64,000 nucleotides of DNA from Pseudomonas sp. MM223 (GTDB taxonomy: Bacteria; Pseudomonadota; Gammaproteobacteria; Pseudomonadales; Pseudomonadaceae). Below the pieces are notes generated by a model that saw only the letters and a list, made by a program, of their open reading frames with translations, searched no databases and had not been told where the DNA came from. This document shows positions 60,281 through 64,000 of this stretch, piece by piece (position 1 is the first letter of the stretch; each line of letters begins with the position of its first letter). The DNA lies in contig OX352322.1 of assembly GCA_947090765.1 (NCBI GenBank), forward strand, positions 1 through 64,000, given 5' to 3'. Position numbers and translations under genes: made by a program.

Positions 60281-62332
60281 TTACCCCAGCAGCGAAATGT
60301 CGGCCACGCCCAGGAACAGGCCGCGCAGGCGGCTGAGCAGGGCATAACGGTTGGCGCGTACCTTGGCGTCTTCAGCGTTGACCATCACCGCCTCGAAGAA
60401 GGCGTCGACCGGGTCACGCAGGGCCGCCAGGCGGGCCAGCGATTCACTGTACTGGCGTGCAGCAGCCATCGGTTGCACGGCCTGGTCGGCCTGCTGGATG
60501 GCGGAGTACAGCGAGAACTCGTTGGCGTTGTCGAAGTACTTCGGCTCGACCTGTTCGGCGATGGCGCCTTCGGCCTTGCTCAGCAGGTTCGACACACGCT
60601 TGTTCACCGCGGCCAGGGCTTCGGCTTCTGGCAGCTTGCGGAAGGCCTGCACGGCCTGCACACGCTGGTCGAAGTCCAGGGCGGAGCCTGGCTGCAGGGC
60701 ACGCACCGACAGGTAGGTGGCCACATCGATGCCTTCGTCTTCGTAACGCGCACGCAGGCGGTCGAAGATGAACTCCAGTACCTGCTCGGCCAGGCCGGCG
60801 GCCTTGACCTTGGCACCGAACTGCTTGACGGCGAACTCGACCGCACCGGTCAGGTTCAGGTCCAGCTGCTTCTCGATCAGGATGCGCAGCACGCCCAGGG
60901 CGGCACGGCGCAGGGCGTACGGGTCCTTGCTACCGGTGGGCAGCATGCCGATGCCGAAGATGCCAACCAGGGTGTCGAGTTTGTCGGCGATGGCCACGGC
61001 AGCACCGGTGAGGGTCTGCGGCAGCTCGGCGCCAGCGCCGCGCGGCATGTACTGCTCGTTCAGGGCCAGGGCGACGTCTTCCGGCTCACCGTCGTTGAGC
61101 GCGTAGTAGTAACCGGCAACACCCTGCATTTCAGGGAATTCGCCGACCATCTCGGTGGCCAGGTCGCACTTGGACAGCAGGCCGGCACGGCCAGCGCGCT
61201 GGGCGTCGCCGCCGATCAGCGGGGCAATGAATGCAGCCAGTTTGGAAACACGCTCGGCCTTGTCGTACACAGTGCCCAGCTGCGCCTGGAACACCACGTT
61301 TTTCAGGCGCTCGTTGAAGGTTTCCAGCGGCTGCTTCTTGTCCTGCTTGAAGAAGAACTCGGCGTCGGTCAGGCGTGGGCGCACGACCTTCTCGTTGCCT
61401 TGCACGATCTGCTTCGGGTCGCGGCTTTCGACGTTGGCCACGGTGATGAAGCGCGGCAGCAGCTTGCCTTCGCTGTCCAGCAGGCAGAAGTACTTCTGGT
61501 TGTCCTGCATGGTGGTGATCAGGGCTTCCTGTGGCACTTCGAGGAAACGTTCCTCGAACGAGCACACCAGCGGCACTGGCCACTCGACCAGGGCAGTCAC
61601 TTCGTCCAGCAGCGCAGGCGGCACGATGGCGGTGCCTTCCTGCTGCATGGCCAGCTCGGCGGTACGCTTGCTGATCAGCTCGCGGCGCTCGGCGAAGTCG
61701 GCCAGCACGTAGGCCTTGCGCAGGTCTTCGACGTAGTTGGCCGGGGTGGTGATGACCACGTTTTCCGGGTGGTGGAAGCGGTGGCCACGGGATTCACGGC
61801 CGGCTTTCTGCGACAGGATGGTGCAGTCGACCACCTGGTCGCCCAGCAGCATCACCAGCCATTGGGTCGGGCGCACGAACTCTTCACGGCTGGCCGCCCA
61901 GCGCATGCGCTTGGGAATCGGCAGGTCGTTGAGCGAGTCTTCGACGATGGTTGGCAGCAGGCCGACGGTGGACTTGCCCGGGATGTGCTGGGAGAAGCGC
62001 AGCTTGGGGCCGCTCTGGTCGATTTCGGCCAGCTCCACGCCGCACTTCTTGGCGAAGCCCAGGGCAGCCTGGGTCGGCTCGCCGTCTTTGAAAGCCGCCT
62101 GCAGGGGTGGGCCGTCGATATTGATGCTGCGGTCAGGCTGCTGCACGTCCAGCTGGCGGATCAGTACGGCCAGGCGGCGCGGCGCGGCGTACACCTGCTT
62201 GCCGGTGTAGTTCAGGCCGGCGGCCTGCAGGCCTTTCTCGATACCGGCCAGGAAGGCGTCGCCGAGGGTGGCCAGGGCTTTGGGTGGCAGCTCTTCGGTG
62301 CCCAGTTCTACCAGGAAATCTTGAGCACTCAT
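60281..62332 (-). CDS. glyS: Glycyl-tRNA synthetase beta subunit
   Basis: The beta subunit of the alpha2beta2 glycyl-tRNA synthetase. The 683-residue protein starts [23 protein letters not shown], the family hallmark. It has an HD-type region and a C-terminal DALR-type anticodon-binding part. It overlaps glyQ by 4 bp, so the subunits are coupled. A very long open frame on the opposite strand (59759-62419) is a GC-rich shadow. Confidence 0.96.
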   Translation of the reverse strand: MSAQDFLVELGTEELPPKALATLGDAFLAGIEKGLQAAGLNYTGKQVYAAPRRLAVLIRQLDVQQPDRSINIDGPPLQAAFKDGEPTQAALGFAKKCGVELAEIDQSGPKLRFSQHIPGKSTVGLLPTIVEDSLNDLPIPKRMRWAASREEFVRPTQWLVMLLGDQVVDCTILSQKAGRESRGHRFHHPENVVITTPANYVEDLRKAYVLADFAERRELISKRTAELAMQQEGTAIVPPALLDEVTALVEWPVPLVCSFEERFLEVPQEALITTMQDNQKYFCLLDSEGKLLPRFITVANVESRDPKQIVQGNEKVVRPRLTDAEFFFKQDKKQPLETFNERLKNVVFQAQLGTVYDKAERVSKLAAFIAPLIGGDAQRAGRAGLLSKCDLATEMVGEFPEMQGVAGYYYALNDGEPEDVALALNEQYMPRGAGAELPQTLTGAAVAIADKLDTLVGIFGIGMLPTGSKDPYALRRAALGVLRILIEKQLDLNLTGAVEFAVKQFGAKVKAAGLAEQVLEFIFDRLRARYEDEGIDVATYLSVRALQPGSALDFDQRVQAVQAFRKLPEAEALAAVNKRVSNLLSKAEGAIAEQVEPKYFDNANEFSLYSAIQQADQAVQPMAAARQYSESLARLAALRDPVDAFFEAVMVNAEDAKVRANRYALLSRLRGLFLGVADISLLG

Positions 62333-63276
62333 TGTGCAGCCTCCAGCTTAGCCAACACTTCGTCACGCAATTCAGGGGTGGCCATCGGGAAGCCCAGGCG
62401 TGCGCGGGCTTGCAGATAGCTTTGCGCCACGTCCCGGGCCAGGGTACGTACACGCAGGATGTAACGCTGGCGCTCGGTTACCGAGATGGCGCGGCGGGCG
62501 TCCAGCAGGTTGAAGGTGTGCGAGGCCTTCAGGACCATTTCGTAGGTCGGCAACGGCAGATCCAGCTTGATCAGGCGGTTGGCTTCGCTTTCGTAGAAGT
62601 CGAACAGTTCGAACAGCTTGTCGACGTTGGCGTGTTCGAAGTTGTAGGTCGACTGCTCCACCTCGTTCTGGTGGAACACGTCGCCGTAGGTGACTTTGCC
62701 GAACGGGCCATCGGCCCACACCAGGTCGTACACCGAATCGACGCCCTGGATGTACATGGCCAGGCGCTCCAGGCCGTAGGTGATTTCACCGGTGACCGGG
62801 TAGCACTCGATACCGCCTACCTGCTGGAAGTAGGTGAACTGGGTGACTTCCATGCCGTTGAGCCAGATTTCCCAGCCCAGACCCCAGGCGCCGAGGGTCG
62901 GCGATTCCCAGTTGTCTTCGACGAAACGGATGTCGTGCACCAGCGGGTCCAGGCCGATGGCTTTCAGCGAGCCGAGGTACAGCTCCTGGAAGTTGGCCGG
63001 GTTTGGCTTGAGCACTACCTGGAACTGGTAGTAGTGCTGCAGGCGGTTTGGGTTTTCGCCATACCGCCCGTCGGCAGGGCGACGGCTAGGCTGCACGTAG
63101 GCGGCGTTCCAGGTCTCTGGGCCGACGGCGCGCAGGAACGTGGCGGTATGGAAAGTGCCGGCGCCTACTTCCATATCGTAGGGCTGAAGCACCACACAAC
63201 CTTGAGCTGCCCAGTAGTTCTGCAGGGCGAGGATCAGGTCTTGGAAGGTACGCACGGCTGGCGTAGGCTGGCTCAC
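62329..63276 (-). CDS. glyQ: Glycyl-tRNA synthetase alpha subunit
   Basis: The catalytic subunit activates glycine for transfer to tRNA. The GTG at 63276 is chosen because AGGTG lies at a good distance upstream; another GTG at 63285 is possible. The 315-residue protein begins [22 protein letters not shown]. It contains the class II motifs ([38 protein letters not shown]). First gene of the glyQ-glyS-gmhB unit. Confidence 0.96.
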   Translation of the reverse strand: MSQPTPAVRTFQDLILALQNYWAAQGCVVLQPYDMEVGAGTFHTATFLRAVGPETWNAAYVQPSRRPADGRYGENPNRLQHYYQFQVVLKPNPANFQELYLGSLKAIGLDPLVHDIRFVEDNWESPTLGAWGLGWEIWLNGMEVTQFTYFQQVGGIECYPVTGEITYGLERLAMYIQGVDSVYDLVWADGPFGKVTYGDVFHQNEVEQSTYNFEHANVDKLFELFDFYESEANRLIKLDLPLPTYEMVLKASHTFNLLDARRAISVTERQRYILRVRTLARDVAQSYLQARARLGFPMATPELRDEVLAKLEAAQ

Positions 63277-63359
63277 GAAATTCACCTGTATCTGGGGATG
63301 CGGATGTAAAGAGCGGGAGTATAACCTGATTCGCCTCGCCCTCTACTCATTGGAGCCTT

Positions 63360-63911
63360 ATGCCACGCTGCTTTTGGTGTACCGACGATCCGTTGTACCA
63401 GGCCTACCACGACCAGGAATGGGGAACGCCACAGCGTGACCCGGCGTTGCTCTTCGAGATGCTTTTGCTCGAAGGGTTCCAGGCCGGGCTTTCGTGGATA
63501 ACCGTTTTGCGCAAACGCGAGCGTTATCGCGAGGTGATGTATGGCTTCGACCCGGTGAAACTGGCGGCCATGGGCGACGAACGCATCGAAGAATTGATGC
63601 AGGACGCCGGCATCATCCGCAACCGCCTCAAGCTCAAGGCCGCCCGGCGCAACGCCCAGGCCTGGCTGGCTGTGGATAACCCGGCCGAATGGTTGTGGTC
63701 GTTCGTCGGCGGTGTGCCGAAGATCAACCATTTCGCAGGCCGCAGCGACGTGCCGGCAGTTACCGATGAAGCCAAGGCCATGAGCAAGGCCCTGCAGAAA
63801 GCCGGCTTCACCTTTGTTGGCCCGACCATCTGCTACGCCTTCATGCAGGCCACCGGCATGGTCATGGACCACACCACCGATTGCGATCGCTACGCCGCCT
63901 TGTTGCGCTGA
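63360..63911 (+). CDS. tag: DNA-3-methyladenine glycosylase I
   Basis: It removes 3-methyladenine from alkylated DNA. The 183-residue protein begins MPRCFWCTDDPLYQAYHDQEWG, the Tag signature with zinc ligands Cys4 and His17. VGPTICYAFMQATGMVMDHTTDC (final Zn ligands) lies near its end. It is divergent from glyQ with 83 bp between starts, and 41 bp upstream of an htrB-like gene in the same direction. Confidence 0.95.
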   Translation: MPRCFWCTDDPLYQAYHDQEWGTPQRDPALLFEMLLLEGFQAGLSWITVLRKRERYREVMYGFDPVKLAAMGDERIEELMQDAGIIRNRLKLKAARRNAQAWLAVDNPAEWLWSFVGGVPKINHFAGRSDVPAVTDEAKAMSKALQKAGFTFVGPTICYAFMQATGMVMDHTTDCDRYAALLR

Positions 63912-63952
63912 GGGGTTACAATGCGTGCCTTGCTGAAATAAGGAATTCGCCT

Positions 63953-64000
63953 GTGGAAAAGTTCAAGGGCGCCCTGATGGTCGGGGTGCTGCGCCTGTTT
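63953..64000 (+). CDS. htrB: Lipid A lauroyl acyltransferase-like gene (first 16 codons only)
   Basis: GTG at 63953 with AAGGAA nine bases upstream. The 16 visible residues, MEKFKGALMVGVLRLF, look like the start of HtrB/LpxL, which lies here in P. putida by my recollection. The rest is outside the window, so the call rests on the N-terminus and gene order. Confidence 0.6.
   Translation, partial: MEKFKGALMVGVLRLF

Noticed and set aside
59759..62419. 886-codon open frame opposite glyS/gmhB
   Set aside because: Shadow frame of GC-rich coding DNA; no family features, while glyS and gmhB on the other strand are clear.

Overview
The window looks like the origin-proximal part of a Pseudomonas putida-group chromosome. 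It opens inside dnaA and continues dnaN-recF-gyrB. It closes with a plsC-gmhB-glyS-glyQ-tag-htrB block. Two ParB-type parS palindromes lie inside recF, and a Pseudomonas-type REP hairpin lies near 55.2 kb. The overall gene order resembles my recollection of P. putida KT2440 next to its origin; this was not checked against any database.

Layout. (1) 1-6206: replication genes (dnaA truncated by the window edge, dnaN, recF, gyrB). (2) 6212-49165: a Tn7-like transposon of about 43 kb. I place its ends exactly. The inverted termini share TGTAGGTTCACA, and a perfect 5-bp duplication, TCAGG, sits at 6207-6211 and 49166-49170. The left copy follows directly after the gyrB stop codon, so the element has moved gyrB away from its old terminator (now at 49185-49218). 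(3) 49.2-64 kb: ordinary chromosome. This part holds a broken RcnB-like gene, a sulfide-oxidation locus (FisR-type regulator, persulfide dioxygenase, sulfide:quinone reductase, TauE exporter), a LysR regulator, a GMC oxidoreductase, a frameshifted MFS transporter and the lipid/tRNA-synthetase block.

The transposon carries tnsA (frameshifted), tnsB, tnsC and one tniQ next to gyrB, then an H-NS-type MvaT/Tur gene. A block of poorly known genes follows at 13.6-18.2 kb, including a tight three-gene operon with its own repeated operator-like sequence. The main cargo is envelope and heavy-metal defence: EptA-type phosphoethanolamine transferase, a CDF exporter with a zinc-ribbon partner, CzcR/CzcS, a GtrA-GT2-ArnT-like lipid glycosylation operon, an OprP-like porin, a P1B-4 (SPC-motif) ATPase, CzcCBA, an OprD-family porin and a second, orphan CzcR. 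A two-gene unit with a nuclease-like motif lies next to the distal end.

Ten copies of a 16-bp box, roughly ATTACAATTTCGTCAT, lie in the promoter regions of these cargo genes. They suggest that one metal-responsive regulon, probably read by the two CzcR proteins, controls metal efflux and lipid A/envelope remodelling together. Six genes, inside and outside the element, carry apparent one-base frameshifts; sequencing error should be excluded before any is called a true pseudogene. I saw no tRNA, rRNA or CRISPR array.
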